A stretch of 64,000 bases of DNA from Streptomyces sp. I6 (GTDB taxonomy: Bacteria; Actinomycetota; Actinomycetes; Streptomycetales; Streptomycetaceae), in the NCBI GenBank assembly GCA_003725745.1, contig RHDP01000001.1, forward strand, positions 3,976,501 through 4,040,500, written 5' to 3'. The notes beneath the pieces were generated by a model. The model had not been told where the DNA came from. It saw nothing but the letters and a program-made list of their open reading frames with translations, and ran no database searches. Positions 56,303-64,000 of the stretch are shown here, in pieces (within the stretch, counting starts at the first letter, position 1; every line of letters starts with the position of its first letter). Made by a program: the position numbers and the translations under genes.

Positions 56303-56953
56303 ATGAGCACCATTGACATCCTTTCGCCCGCTGGCGACAAGGCCGGTAGCGTCGAGCTCCCCGCGGAGATCTTCGACGCCAAGGTCAGCGTTCCGCTGAT
56401 CCACCAGGTAGTCGTCGCGCAGCTGGCCGCTGCCCGCCAGGGCACGCACAAGACCAAGACCCGCGGCGAGGTCCGTGGCGGTGGCAGGAAGCCGTACCGC
56501 CAGAAGGGCACCGGCCGCGCCCGTCAGGGCTCGACCCGTGCGCCGCAGTTCGCCGGCGGTGGCGTCGTCCACGGCCCCGTGCCGCGTGACTACTCGCAGC
56601 GGACCCCGAAGAAGATGAAGGCCGCCGCCCTGCGCGGTGCCCTCACCGACCGGGCCCGCAACTCGCGCATCCACGTCGTCTCCGGCGTGGTCGAGGGCGA
56701 GGTCTCCACCAAGGCCGCCAAGACGCTGCTCGGCAAGATCTCGGAGCGCAAGAACCTGCTCCTGGTCGCCGAGCGCACCGACGAGGCCGCGTGGCTGTCC
56801 GCCCGCAACCTGCCCCAGGTGCACATCCTGGAGCCGGGCCAGCTGAACACGTACGACGTGCTCGTCTCCGACGACGTGGTCTTCACCCAGGCCGCCTTCG
56901 AGTCCTTCGTGTCCGGCCCCAAGGCCAACGACAATGAGGGGAGCGAGGCCTGA
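56303..56953 (+). CDS. rplD: Ribosomal protein uL4
   Basis: A 216-residue L4 lining the exit tunnel. It has the extended loop [40 protein letters not shown], and [20 protein letters not shown]. Its stop overlaps the rplW start (TGATG), so the two are translationally coupled. Confidence 0.98.
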   Translation: MSTIDILSPAGDKAGSVELPAEIFDAKVSVPLIHQVVVAQLAAARQGTHKTKTRGEVRGGGRKPYRQKGTGRARQGSTRAPQFAGGGVVHGPVPRDYSQRTPKKMKAAALRGALTDRARNSRIHVVSGVVEGEVSTKAAKTLLGKISERKNLLLVAERTDEAAWLSARNLPQVHILEPGQLNTYDVLVSDDVVFTQAAFESFVSGPKANDNEGSEA

Positions 56954-57267
56954 TGGCCGAGATCACCAGCAAGACCTTCACCGACCCGCGTGACGTGCTC
57001 GTCAAGCCGGTTGTCTCGGAGAAGAGCTACGCGCTGCTGGACGAGAACAAGTACACGTTCATCGTCGCGCCCAACGCCAACAAGACCCAGATCAAGCAGG
57101 CCGTCGAGGCGGTCTTCTCGGTCAAGGTCACCGGGGTGAACACGATCAACCGCCAGGGCAAGCGCAAGCGCACCCGCACCGGTTTCGGCAAGCGCGCCAA
57201 CACCAAGCGCGCCATCGTGACCCTCGCCGAGGGCGACCGTATCGACATCTTCGGCCAGGCCTCCTAA
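56953..57267 (+). CDS. rplW: Ribosomal protein uL23
   Basis: A 104-residue L23, the chaperone and SRP docking protein at the tunnel exit. It has [40 protein letters not shown] and a basic [19 protein letters not shown] loop. The start overlaps the rplD stop. Confidence 0.98.
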   Translation: MAEITSKTFTDPRDVLVKPVVSEKSYALLDENKYTFIVAPNANKTQIKQAVEAVFSVKVTGVNTINRQGKRKRTRTGFGKRANTKRAIVTLAEGDRIDIFGQAS

Positions 57268-57304
57268 CGGAGACCTTGGTCCGATATCGGACGAGGACTG
57301 AGAA

Positions 57305-58141
57305 ATGGGTATCCGCAAGTACAAGCCGACGACTCCGGGCCGTCGTGGCTCCAGCGTCGCCGACTTCGTCGAGATCACGCGGTCCACGCCGGAGAAGTCG
57401 CTGGTCCGCCCCCTGCACAGCAAGGGCGGCCGTAACAACGCCGGTCGTGTGACCGTTCGCCACCAGGGCGGTGGCCACAAGCGCGCCTACCGCGTGATCG
57501 ACTTCCGTCGTCACGACAAGGACGGCGTGCCGGCCAAGGTCGCGCACATCGAGTACGACCCCAACCGCACCGCGCGCATCGCGCTGCTGCACTACGCGGA
57601 CGGCGAGAAGCGCTACATCCTCGCCCCGCGCGGCCTGTCGCAGGGCGACCGGATCGAGAACGGCCCCGGTGCCGACATCAAGCCCGGCAACAACCTGGCG
57701 CTGCGCAACATCCCGGTCGGTACGACCCTGCACGCCATCGAGCTGCGGCCCGGCGGCGGCGCGAAGTTCGCCCGCTCCGCGGGTGCCTCCGTGCAGCTGC
57801 TGGCGAAGGAGGGCTCCATGGCCCACCTGCGCATGCCGTCCGGTGAGATCCGCCTGGTGGACGTCCGCTGCCGCGCCACCGTCGGCGAGGTCGGCAACGC
57901 CGAGCAGTCGAACATCAACTGGGGCAAGGCCGGCCGTATGCGCTGGAAGGGCGTCCGCCCGACCGTCCGCGGTGTCGCCATGAACCCGGTCGACCACCCG
58001 CACGGTGGTGGTGAGGGCAAGACCTCCGGTGGCCGCCACCCGGTCTCCCCGTGGGGTCAGAAGGAGGGTCGTACTCGTTCTCCCAAGAAGGCGAGCAACA
58101 AGTACATCGTCCGCCGCCGCAAGACGAACAAGAAGCGCTAG
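57305..58141 (+). CDS. rplB: Ribosomal protein uL2
   Basis: A 278-residue L2, needed for subunit joining and the peptidyl-transferase centre. It has [35 protein letters not shown] and the conserved [20 protein letters not shown] containing the key histidine. The next gene begins 12 bases downstream. Confidence 0.98.
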   Translation: MGIRKYKPTTPGRRGSSVADFVEITRSTPEKSLVRPLHSKGGRNNAGRVTVRHQGGGHKRAYRVIDFRRHDKDGVPAKVAHIEYDPNRTARIALLHYADGEKRYILAPRGLSQGDRIENGPGADIKPGNNLALRNIPVGTTLHAIELRPGGGAKFARSAGASVQLLAKEGSMAHLRMPSGEIRLVDVRCRATVGEVGNAEQSNINWGKAGRMRWKGVRPTVRGVAMNPVDHPHGGGEGKTSGGRHPVSPWGQKEGRTRSPKKASNKYIVRRRKTNKKR

Positions 58142-58153
58142 GAGCGGGTTCAG

Positions 58154-58435
58154 ATGCCGCGCAGTCTCAAGAAGGGGCCCTTCGTCGACGACCACCTGAT
58201 CAAGAAGGTGGACGTGCAGAACGAGGCAGGCACCAAGAACGTCATCAAGACCTGGTCCCGTCGCTCGATGATCGTCCCGGCCATGCTGGGCCACACGATC
58301 GCGGTGCACAACGGCAAGACCCACGTCCCGGTGTTCGTCACCGAGTCGATGGTCGGCCACAAGCTCGGCGAGTTCGCGCCGACGCGCACCTTCCGCGGCC
58401 ACGTCAAGGACGACCGGAAGTCGAAGCGCCGCTGA
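58154..58435 (+). CDS. rpsS: Ribosomal protein uS19
   Basis: A 93-residue S19 in the 30S head: [40 protein letters not shown], and [15 protein letters not shown]. It lies within the S10 operon. Confidence 0.98.
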   Translation: MPRSLKKGPFVDDHLIKKVDVQNEAGTKNVIKTWSRRSMIVPAMLGHTIAVHNGKTHVPVFVTESMVGHKLGEFAPTRTFRGHVKDDRKSKRR

Positions 58436-58477
58436 CGCGGGGTGTGACTGACCATGACTTACACCGAAGGGACAACC

Positions 58478-58825
58478 ATGGAAGCCAGGGCCCAGGCGCG
58501 GTACATCCGCGTCACGCCCATGAAGGCCCGCCGCGTGGTGGACCTCATCCGTGGCATGGATGCCACGGAGGCTCAGGCGGTCCTGCGTTTCGCCCCGCAG
58601 GCCGCGAGCGTGCCGGTCAGCAAGGTGCTGGACAGCGCCATTGCCAACGCCGCGCACAACTACGACCACACGGACGCCTCCTCGCTGTTCATCAGCGAGG
58701 CGTACGTCGACGAGGGCCCGACCCTGAAGCGGTTCCGTCCGCGCGCCCAGGGCCGTGCCTACCGGATCCGCAAGCGGACCAGCCACATCACCGTGGTCGT
58801 CAGCAGCAAGGAAGGAACCCGGTAA
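58478..58825 (+). CDS. rplV: Ribosomal protein uL22
   Basis: A 115-residue L22 lining the exit tunnel: [63 protein letters not shown] 58478 is preferred because AAGGGA is 6 nt upstream; an in-frame ATG at 58454 would add 8 residues (MTYTEGTT). The TAATG junction couples it to rpsC. Confidence 0.95.
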   Translation: MEARAQARYIRVTPMKARRVVDLIRGMDATEAQAVLRFAPQAASVPVSKVLDSAIANAAHNYDHTDASSLFISEAYVDEGPTLKRFRPRAQGRAYRIRKRTSHITVVVSSKEGTR

Positions 58826-59676
58826 TGGGCCAGAAGGTAAACCCGCACGGGTTCCGGCTCGGTGTCACCACCGACTTCAAGTCGCGTTGGTACGCCGACA
58901 AGCTGTACAAGGACTACGTCAAGGAAGACGTCGCCATCCGCCGGATGATGACGTCCGGCATGGAGCGCGCCGGTATCTCCAAGGTCGAGATCGAGCGCAC
59001 CCGTGACCGCGTGCGGGTGGACATCCACACCGCGCGTCCCGGCATCGTCATCGGCCGCCGCGGCGCCGAGGCCGACCGTATCCGCGGCGACCTCGAGAAG
59101 CTCACCGGCAAGCAGGTCCAGCTGAACATCCTCGAGGTCAAGAACCCCGAGGTCGACGCCCAGCTGGTGGCCCAGGCCGTGGCCGAGCAGCTGTCCTCCC
59201 GCGTCTCCTTCCGCCGTGCCATGCGCAAGAGCATGCAGTCGGCCATGAAGGCGGGCGCCAAGGGCATCAAGATCCAGTGTGGTGGCCGTCTCGGCGGCGC
59301 CGAGATGTCCCGCTCGGAGTTCTACCGCGAGGGCCGTGTGCCGCTGCACACGCTCCGCGCGAACGTCGAGTACGGCTTCTTCGAGGCCAAGACCACCTTC
59401 GGCCGCATCGGCGTGAAGGTCTGGATCTACAAGGGCGACGTCAAGAACATCGCCGAGGTCCGCGCCGAGAACGCCGCCGTCCGCGCCGGCAACCGCCCGG
59501 CCCGTGGCGGCTCCGACCGCCCGGCCCGCGGTGGCCGCGGTGGCGAGCGTGGCGGTCGCGGTCGCAAGCCGCAGCAGGCGGCCCAGGGTGGCCAGCAGCA
59601 GTCGGCCGAGGCTCCCAAGGCCGAGGCCCCCGCCGCTGCCGCTCCGGCTGCCGAGAGCACCGGAACGGAGGCCTGA
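58825..59676 (+). CDS. rpsC: Ribosomal protein uS3
   Basis: A 283-residue S3 at the mRNA entry site. The KH domain ([20 protein letters not shown]) and C-terminal core (RTTFGRIG-type [17 protein letters not shown]) are present. Beyond residue ~218 is an actinobacterial tail: an Arg/Gly segment ([20 protein letters not shown]) followed by Gln and Ala/Glu/Pro-rich low complexity. The start overlaps the rplV stop. Confidence 0.98.
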   Translation: MGQKVNPHGFRLGVTTDFKSRWYADKLYKDYVKEDVAIRRMMTSGMERAGISKVEIERTRDRVRVDIHTARPGIVIGRRGAEADRIRGDLEKLTGKQVQLNILEVKNPEVDAQLVAQAVAEQLSSRVSFRRAMRKSMQSAMKAGAKGIKIQCGGRLGGAEMSRSEFYREGRVPLHTLRANVEYGFFEAKTTFGRIGVKVWIYKGDVKNIAEVRAENAAVRAGNRPARGGSDRPARGGRGGERGGRGRKPQQAAQGGQQQSAEAPKAEAPAAAAPAAESTGTEA

Positions 59677-59681
59677 CCGAA

Positions 59682-60101
59682 ATGCTGATCCCCCGTAGGG
59701 TCAAGCACCGCAAGCAGCACCACCCGAAGCGCAGCGGTATGTCCAAGGGTGGTACGCAGGTTGCGTTCGGCGAGTACGGCATCCAGGCGCTCACCCCGGC
59801 GTATGTGACGAACCGCCAGATCGAGGCCGCTCGTATCGCGATGACCCGTCACATCAAGCGTGGCGGCAAGGTCTGGATCAACATCTACCCGGACCGTCCG
59901 CTGACGAAGAAGCCCGCCGAGACCCGCATGGGTTCCGGTAAGGGTTCGCCGGAGTGGTGGGTCGCGAACGTCAAGCCCGGTCGGGTGATGTTCGAGCTGT
60001 CCTACCCGAACGAGAAGATTGCTCGTGAGGCGCTCACCCGCGCTGCTCACAAGCTTCCGATGAAGTGCCGCATCGTTCGGCGCGAGGCAGGTGAGGCGTG
60101 A
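59682..60101 (+). CDS. rplP: Ribosomal protein uL16
   Basis: A 139-residue L16 next to the A-site: [40 protein letters not shown], and [20 protein letters not shown]. Its TGA overlaps the rpmC ATG. Confidence 0.98.
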   Translation: MLIPRRVKHRKQHHPKRSGMSKGGTQVAFGEYGIQALTPAYVTNRQIEAARIAMTRHIKRGGKVWINIYPDRPLTKKPAETRMGSGKGSPEWWVANVKPGRVMFELSYPNEKIAREALTRAAHKLPMKCRIVRREAGEA

Positions 60102-60325
60102 TGTCGGCCGGAACCAAGGCGTCCGAGCTGCGCGAGCTGGGCAACGAGGAGCTTGTTGCCAAGCTCCGCGAGGCCAAGGAAGAGCTGTTCAACCTCCGCT
60201 TCCAGGCGGCGACCGGTCAGCTCGAGAACCACGGCCGGCTGAAGGCCGTCCGCAAGGACATCGCCCGGATCTACACCCTGATGCGTGAGCGCGAGCTGGG
60301 CATCGAGACGGTGGAGAGCGCCTGA
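60101..60325 (+). CDS. rpmC: Ribosomal protein uL29
   Basis: A 74-residue helical L29: [56 protein letters not shown] 60101 overlaps the rplP stop (TGATG); an in-frame GTG at 60098 is less likely. Its stop also overlaps the rpsQ start. Confidence 0.97.
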   Translation: MSAGTKASELRELGNEELVAKLREAKEELFNLRFQAATGQLENHGRLKAVRKDIARIYTLMRERELGIETVESA

Positions 60326-60609
60326 TGAGCGAGAGCAACGTGACCGAGAACAAGACCGAGCGCAACGCCCGCAAGACCCGCGAGGGTCTCGTCGTCAGCG
60401 ACAAGATGGACAAGACCGTCGTCGTCGCCGTCGAGGACCGCGTCAAGCACGCGCTGTACGGCAAGGTCATCCGCCGTACGAACAAGCTCAAGGCCCACGA
60501 CGAGCAGAACGCCGCCGGCGTCGGTGACCGCGTCCTCCTGATGGAGACCCGGAAGCTGTCCGCCACCAAGCACTGGCGCGTCGTCGAGATCCTCGAGAAG
60601 GCCAAGTAA
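60325..60609 (+). CDS. rpsQ: Ribosomal protein uS17
   Basis: A 94-residue S17: [40 protein letters not shown], and CGVGDRV-like [15 protein letters not shown]. Last gene of the S10 operon as laid out here; large hairpins follow. Confidence 0.98.
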   Translation: MSESNVTENKTERNARKTREGLVVSDKMDKTVVVAVEDRVKHALYGKVIRRTNKLKAHDEQNAAGVGDRVLLMETRKLSATKHWRVVEILEKAK

Positions 60610-60613
60610 TTTT

Positions 60614-60738
60614 GCGGGGGCCTCCCGGAAGGGAGTCCCTCCGCATGCCCCCGCTGGGGGAACCCCTCCGGGGGAGCTTCCCCAGCACTAAGTTCCGCCA
60701 GGCTCGGCGGGGCCGTTCCCCACGGACCGGCCCCGCCG
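60614..60738 (+). terminator. Compound hairpins between rpsQ and rplN
   Basis: Three inverted repeats lie in this 157-base gap: GCGGGGGC (60614-60621) with GCCCCCGC (60647-60654), GCTGGGG (from 60653) with CCCCAGC (to 60686), and CGGCGGGGCCG (60705-60715) with CGGCCCCGCCG (60728-60738). They sit at the S10/spc operon boundary and may attenuate. The first two resemble dispersed intergenic palindromes common in streptomycete genomes. Confidence 0.65.
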
Positions 60739-60766
60739 GGAACCGGCAGACGATCAGGAGATAGAC

Positions 60767-61135
60767 GTGATCCAGCAGGAGTCGCGACTTCGCGTCGCCG
60801 ACAACACTGGTGCCAAGGAGATCCTTTGCATCCGTGTTCTCGGTGGCTCGGGTCGCCGCTACGCGGGCATCGGTGACGTCATCGTCGCCACCGTCAAGGA
60901 CGCGATCCCCGGTGGCAACGTGAAGAAGGGTGACGTCGTCAAGGCGGTCATCGTTCGCACCGTCAAGGAGCGCCGCCGCCAGGACGGCTCGTACATCCGC
61001 TTCGACGAGAACGCCGCCGTCATTCTGAAGAACGACGGCGACCCTCGCGGCACCCGTATCTTCGGCCCCGTGGGCCGTGAGCTGCGCGAGAAGAAGTTCA
61101 TGAAGATCATCTCGCTCGCGCCGGAGGTGCTGTAA
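60767..61135 (+). CDS. rplN: Ribosomal protein uL14
   Basis: A 122-residue L14 starting at [69 protein letters not shown] precedes the start. First gene of the spc operon. Confidence 0.98.
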   Translation: MIQQESRLRVADNTGAKEILCIRVLGGSGRRYAGIGDVIVATVKDAIPGGNVKKGDVVKAVIVRTVKERRRQDGSYIRFDENAAVILKNDGDPRGTRIFGPVGRELREKKFMKIISLAPEVL

Positions 61136-61137
61136 GC

Positions 61138-61461
61138 ATGAAGATCAAGAAGGGCGACCTGGTCCAGGTCATCACCGGCAAGGACAAGGGCAAGCAGGGC
61201 AAGGTCATTGCCGCTTTCCCGCGCGACGAGCGCGTCCTGGTCGAGGGTGTCAACCGGGTCAAGAAGCACACCAAGGCCAACCAGCCGGGCCGTGCCTCCC
61301 AGGCCGGCGGCATCGTGACCACCGAGGCCCCCATCCACGTCAGCAACGTGCAGCTCGTCGTGGAGAAGGACGGCAAGAAGGTCGTCACCCGCGTCGGCTA
61401 CCGGTTTGACGACGAGGGCAACAAGATCCGCGTTGCCAAGCGGACCGGTGAGGACATCTGA
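61138..61461 (+). CDS. rplX: Ribosomal protein uL24
   Basis: A 107-residue L24 assembly initiator with a KOW motif ([20 protein letters not shown]) and [12 protein letters not shown]. It starts 2 bases after rplN, and its stop overlaps the rplE start. Confidence 0.98.
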   Translation: MKIKKGDLVQVITGKDKGKQGKVIAAFPRDERVLVEGVNRVKKHTKANQPGRASQAGGIVTTEAPIHVSNVQLVVEKDGKKVVTRVGYRFDDEGNKIRVAKRTGEDI

Positions 61462-62018
61462 TGGCTACCACGACTGCGCCGCGTCTCAAGACGCGCTACC
61501 GCGAGGAAATCGTCGGCAAGCTGCGTGACGAGTTCAAGTACGAGAACGTCATGCAGGTCCCCGGTCTCGTCAAGATCGTGGTCAACATGGGTGTGGGCGA
61601 CGCCGCCCGCGACTCCAAGCTGATCGAGGGCGCCATCCGCGACCTCACCACGATCACCGGCCAGAAGCCGGCCGTCACCAAGGCCCGCAAGTCCATCGCG
61701 CAGTTCAAGCTGCGCGAGGGCCAGCCGATCGGCGCCCACGTGACGCTCCGCGGCGACCGCATGTGGGAGTTCCTGGACCGCACCCTGTCGCTCGCGCTGC
61801 CGCGCATCCGCGACTTCCGCGGTCTGTCCCCCAAGCAGTTCGACGGCCGGGGCAACTACACCTTCGGTCTCACGGAGCAGGTCATGTTCCACGAGATCGA
61901 CCAGGACAAGATCGACCGCGTCCGGGGTATGGACATCACCGTGGTCACCACGGCGACCAACGACGCTGAAGGCCGTGCCCTTCTCCGTCACCTCGGCTTC
62001 CCGTTCAAGGAGGCGTGA
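61461..62018 (+). CDS. rplE: Ribosomal protein uL5
   Basis: A 185-residue L5 binding 5S r[63 protein letters not shown]. Translationally coupled on its 5' side to rplX. Confidence 0.98.
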   Translation: MATTTAPRLKTRYREEIVGKLRDEFKYENVMQVPGLVKIVVNMGVGDAARDSKLIEGAIRDLTTITGQKPAVTKARKSIAQFKLREGQPIGAHVTLRGDRMWEFLDRTLSLALPRIRDFRGLSPKQFDGRGNYTFGLTEQVMFHEIDQDKIDRVRGMDITVVTTATNDAEGRALLRHLGFPFKEA

Positions 62019-62023
62019 GCGAG

Positions 62024-62209
62024 ATGGCGAAGAAGGCTCTGATTGCCAAGGCTGCTCGTAAGCCCAAGTTCGGTGTGCGCGCGTACACCCGCTGCCAGCG
62101 CTGCGGCCGTCCGCACTCCGTGTACCGCAAGTTCGGCCTGTGCCGCGTGTGCCTTCGTGAGATGGCTCACCGTGGCGAGCTGCCGGGCGTGACCAAGAGC
62201 TCCTGGTAG
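62024..62209 (+). CDS. rpsZ: Ribosomal protein uS14, type Z (zinc form)
   Basis: A 61-residue S14 with the [20 protein letters not shown] zinc site (two CxxC pairs), the zinc-dependent paralogue. ATG 62024 is chosen with AAGGAGG upstream; it lies 5 bases after the rplE stop. Confidence 0.97.
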   Translation: MAKKALIAKAARKPKFGVRAYTRCQRCGRPHSVYRKFGLCRVCLREMAHRGELPGVTKSSW

Positions 62210-62473
62210 TCCCCAGTCCAGTCCGTCGGCCCGAAGGGCCGCCCCTGAGGGGCGGCGGTCGGGTGACGGGTGGGCGGGATTACCGGAGGCTCTCGGTAAG
62301 CAACGGGCCGGCGGGGCCCTCCCTCACATGCCGTAGGCTTGTGGGGTTGGGCGCCCGCCGCCCTGAACGACTTACTACGCCGTAGGTCCCCGTGCCGCAC
62401 CCGTCCCGCCCCTGTGCGGGGAGAGGGATGGCACATACAGGAAACCCCGGCGAGAGAGGCCGAAGGCCAATTC
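62210..62473. other. Gap inside the spc operon
   Basis: 264 bases between rpsZ and rpsH, long for this operon. It contains hairpins CGGCCC-GAA-GGGCCG and CCGCCCCTGAGGGGCGG (about 62226-62256) and two CCGTAGG copies (62331 and 62382). An internal promoter or attenuator is possible, but no clear -35/-10 pair was found. Confidence 0.45.
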
Positions 62474-62872
62474 ATGACCATGACTGATCCGATCGCGGAC
62501 ATGCTGACCCGTCTGCGTAACGCGAACTCGGCGTACCACGACTCCGTGACGATGCCGCACAGCAAGATCAAGTCGCACATCGCGGAGATCCTCCAGCAGG
62601 AGGGCTTCATCACGGGCTGGAAGGTCGAGGACGCCGAGGTCGGCAAGAACCTCGTCCTCGAGCTGAAGTTCGGCCCGAACCGTGAGCGCTCCATCGCGGG
62701 CATCAAGCGGATCTCCAAGCCCGGTCTCCGGGTCTACGCGAAGTCCACCAACCTGCCGAAGGTGCTCGGCGGCCTGGGCGTGGCCATCATCTCCACGTCG
62801 CACGGGCTCCTCACCGACAAGCAGGCCAGCAAGAAGGGTGTGGGCGGGGAAGTCCTCGCCTACGTCTGGTAG
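62474..62872 (+). CDS. rpsH: Ribosomal protein uS8
   Basis: A 132-residue S8: [40 protein letters not shown] and [20 protein letters not shown]. In other bacteria S8 is the translational repressor of the spc operon. A second in-frame ATG (62480) would shorten it by two residues. Confidence 0.98.
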   Translation: MTMTDPIADMLTRLRNANSAYHDSVTMPHSKIKSHIAEILQQEGFITGWKVEDAEVGKNLVLELKFGPNRERSIAGIKRISKPGLRVYAKSTNLPKVLGGLGVAIISTSHGLLTDKQASKKGVGGEVLAYVW

Positions 62873-62894
62873 TCGGGAACGGAGGAGAAGAACA

Positions 62895-63434
62895 ATGTCG
62901 CGTATCGGCAAGCTCCCCATCCCGGTTCCCGCCGGCGTGGACGTCACCATCGAGGGCCGCACGGTCACGGTGAAGGGTTCCAAGGGCACCCTGATCCACA
63001 CCGTTGCCGCGCCGATCGAGATCGTGAAGGGCGAGGACGGCACCCTGCAGGTGTCCCGCCCGAACGACGAGCGTCAGAACAAGGCCCTGCACGGCCTGTC
63101 CCGCACGCTGGTGGCCAACATGATCACCGGTGTGACCCAGGGATACACCAAGGCGCTCGAGATCAGCGGTGTCGGTTACCGCGTTGCCGCGAAGGGCTCC
63201 AACCTGGAGTTCCAGCTCGGCTACAGCCACCCGATCCTGGTGGAGGCCCCCGAGGGGATCTCCTTCAAGGTCGAGTCGCCGACCAAGTTCTCGGTCGAGG
63301 GCATCGACAAGCAGAAGGTCGGCGAGGTCGCCGCGAACATCCGCAAGCTGCGCAAGCCCGACCCGTACAAGGCCAAGGGCGTGAAGTACGCGGGCGAGGT
63401 CATCCGCCGCAAGGTCGGAAAGGCTGGTAAGTAA
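62895..63434 (+). CDS. rplF: Ribosomal protein uL6
   Basis: A 179-residue L6: [70 protein letters not shown] precedes ATG. Confidence 0.98.
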   Translation: MSRIGKLPIPVPAGVDVTIEGRTVTVKGSKGTLIHTVAAPIEIVKGEDGTLQVSRPNDERQNKALHGLSRTLVANMITGVTQGYTKALEISGVGYRVAAKGSNLEFQLGYSHPILVEAPEGISFKVESPTKFSVEGIDKQKVGEVAANIRKLRKPDPYKAKGVKYAGEVIRRKVGKAGK

Positions 63435-63437
63435 GCC

Positions 63438-63821
63438 ATGGCATACGGCGTGAAGATTGCCAAGGGCAAGGCCTACAAGGGCGCCGCTCTGAAGCGTCGC
63501 CACATCCGCATCCGCAAGAAGATCTCGGGTACGGCGGAGCGTCCGCGCCTGGTCGTCACCCGGTCCAACCGCGGCATCACCGCTCAGGTCATCGACGACC
63601 TCAAGGGCCACACCGTGGCGTCGGCGTCCACCCTGGACGCTTCCATCCGCGGCGGCGAGGGCGACAAGTCGGCGAAGGCGAAGCAGGTCGGCCAGCTCGT
63701 GGCCGAGCGTGCGAAGGCCGCCGGCGTCGAGGCTGTCGTGTTCGACCGTGGCGGCAACCAGTACGCCGGGCGCATCGCCGCCCTGGCGGACGCCGCCCGC
63801 GAAGCCGGCCTGAAGTTCTGA
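63438..63821 (+). CDS. rplR: Ribosomal protein uL18
   Basis: A 127-residue L18 binding 5S r[43 protein letters not shown], and the terminal [19 protein letters not shown]. It is 3 bases after rplF. Confidence 0.98.
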   Translation: MAYGVKIAKGKAYKGAALKRRHIRIRKKISGTAERPRLVVTRSNRGITAQVIDDLKGHTVASASTLDASIRGGEGDKSAKAKQVGQLVAERAKAAGVEAVVFDRGGNQYAGRIAALADAAREAGLKF

Positions 63822-63860
63822 GCCGTTCGTAGCTAGCGGAAAAGAGAGAGGTAAATCCAA

Positions 63861-64000
63861 TGGCTGGACCCCAGCGCCGCGGCAGCGGTGCCGGTGGCGG
63901 CGAGCGGCGGGACCGGAAGGGCCGTGACGGCGGCGCTGCTGCCGCCGAGAAGACCGCGTACGTTGAGCGCGTCGTCGCGATCAACCGCGTCGCCAAGGTT
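63861..64000 (+). CDS. rpsE: Ribosomal protein uS5, 5' part
   Basis: The first 46 codons of S5, cut by the window end: AGPQRRGSGAGGGERRDRKG, a basic Gly-rich N-terminus, then EKTAYVERVVAINRVAKV, the start of the S5 double-stranded RNA-binding fold. AGAGAGAGG lies upstream. It continues the spc operon. Confidence 0.95.

Overview
The window is chromosomal DNA of a Streptomyces-type actinomycete. It is extremely GC-rich with strong third-position G/C bias, uses GTG and TTG starts freely, and follows the conserved Streptomyces core gene order: the end of nuo, then rpmG-hadAB-murB, aspC, secE-nusG, rplKA, rplJL, rpoBC, rpsL-rpsG-fusA-tuf, and the S10 and spc ribosomal operons. It starts inside nuoN and ends inside rpsE.

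Layout. 1-6.2 kb: end of nuoN, mscL, an HtpX-like protease with a YccF protein, an APC permease, a GlsB-type membrane protein, a DNA-repair methyltransferase and a YajQ protein. 6.3-14.6 kb: tRNA-Tyr followed by an accessory island. It holds an eroded integrase fragment, a RES-domain toxin with an Xre/MbcA/ParS-like antitoxin in reversed order, a caspase-like STAND NTPase overlapping a 14-blade WD40 gene, and a divergent LCAT-like lipase. The last three are the best candidate for an uncharacterised conflict or abortive-infection system. 14.6-22 kb: nadE, a flavin monooxygenase, a secreted transglycosylase, an SDR protein and an amidohydrolase, with repeat-rich spacers. 22-28 kb: three tRNAs (Thr, Met, Trp), rpmG, hadA/hadB-like hydratases, murB, adenosine deaminase and an aminotransferase. 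28-41.7 kb: secE, nusG, L11/L1, a lipoprotein, L10/L7-L12 with an L10 leader, rpoB and rpoC. 41.7-48.2 kb: a second accessory patch between rpoC and rpsL, with a whiJ/abaA-like regulator trio, an HTH-Rpn-like chimera and two head-to-head IS110-family transposase genes. 48.2-64 kb: the str, S10 and spc operons, broken only by one hypothetical membrane-protein gene between tuf and rpsJ.

How the genes work together. Most of the right half is transcription and translation machinery in co-oriented operons with TGATG or ATGA coupling. Clear -35/-10 promoters lie ahead of rplK, rplJ, rpoB, rpsL and rpsJ, with terminators or attenuators between units. A nearly identical 25-nt hairpin element sits in both the rpsL and rpsJ leaders.

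Sequence quality. Eight reading-frame breaks are visible. Two are in rpoB and one in rplC, which are essential, and most are repaired by adding one base to a short C or G run. They look like homopolymer under-calls. The affected genes (permease, monooxygenase, adenosine deaminase, rpoB, rplC, a hypothetical gene, and an ATP-binding protein gene whose break has the opposite sign) are annotated here as single genes with a frameshift, not as pseudogenes.
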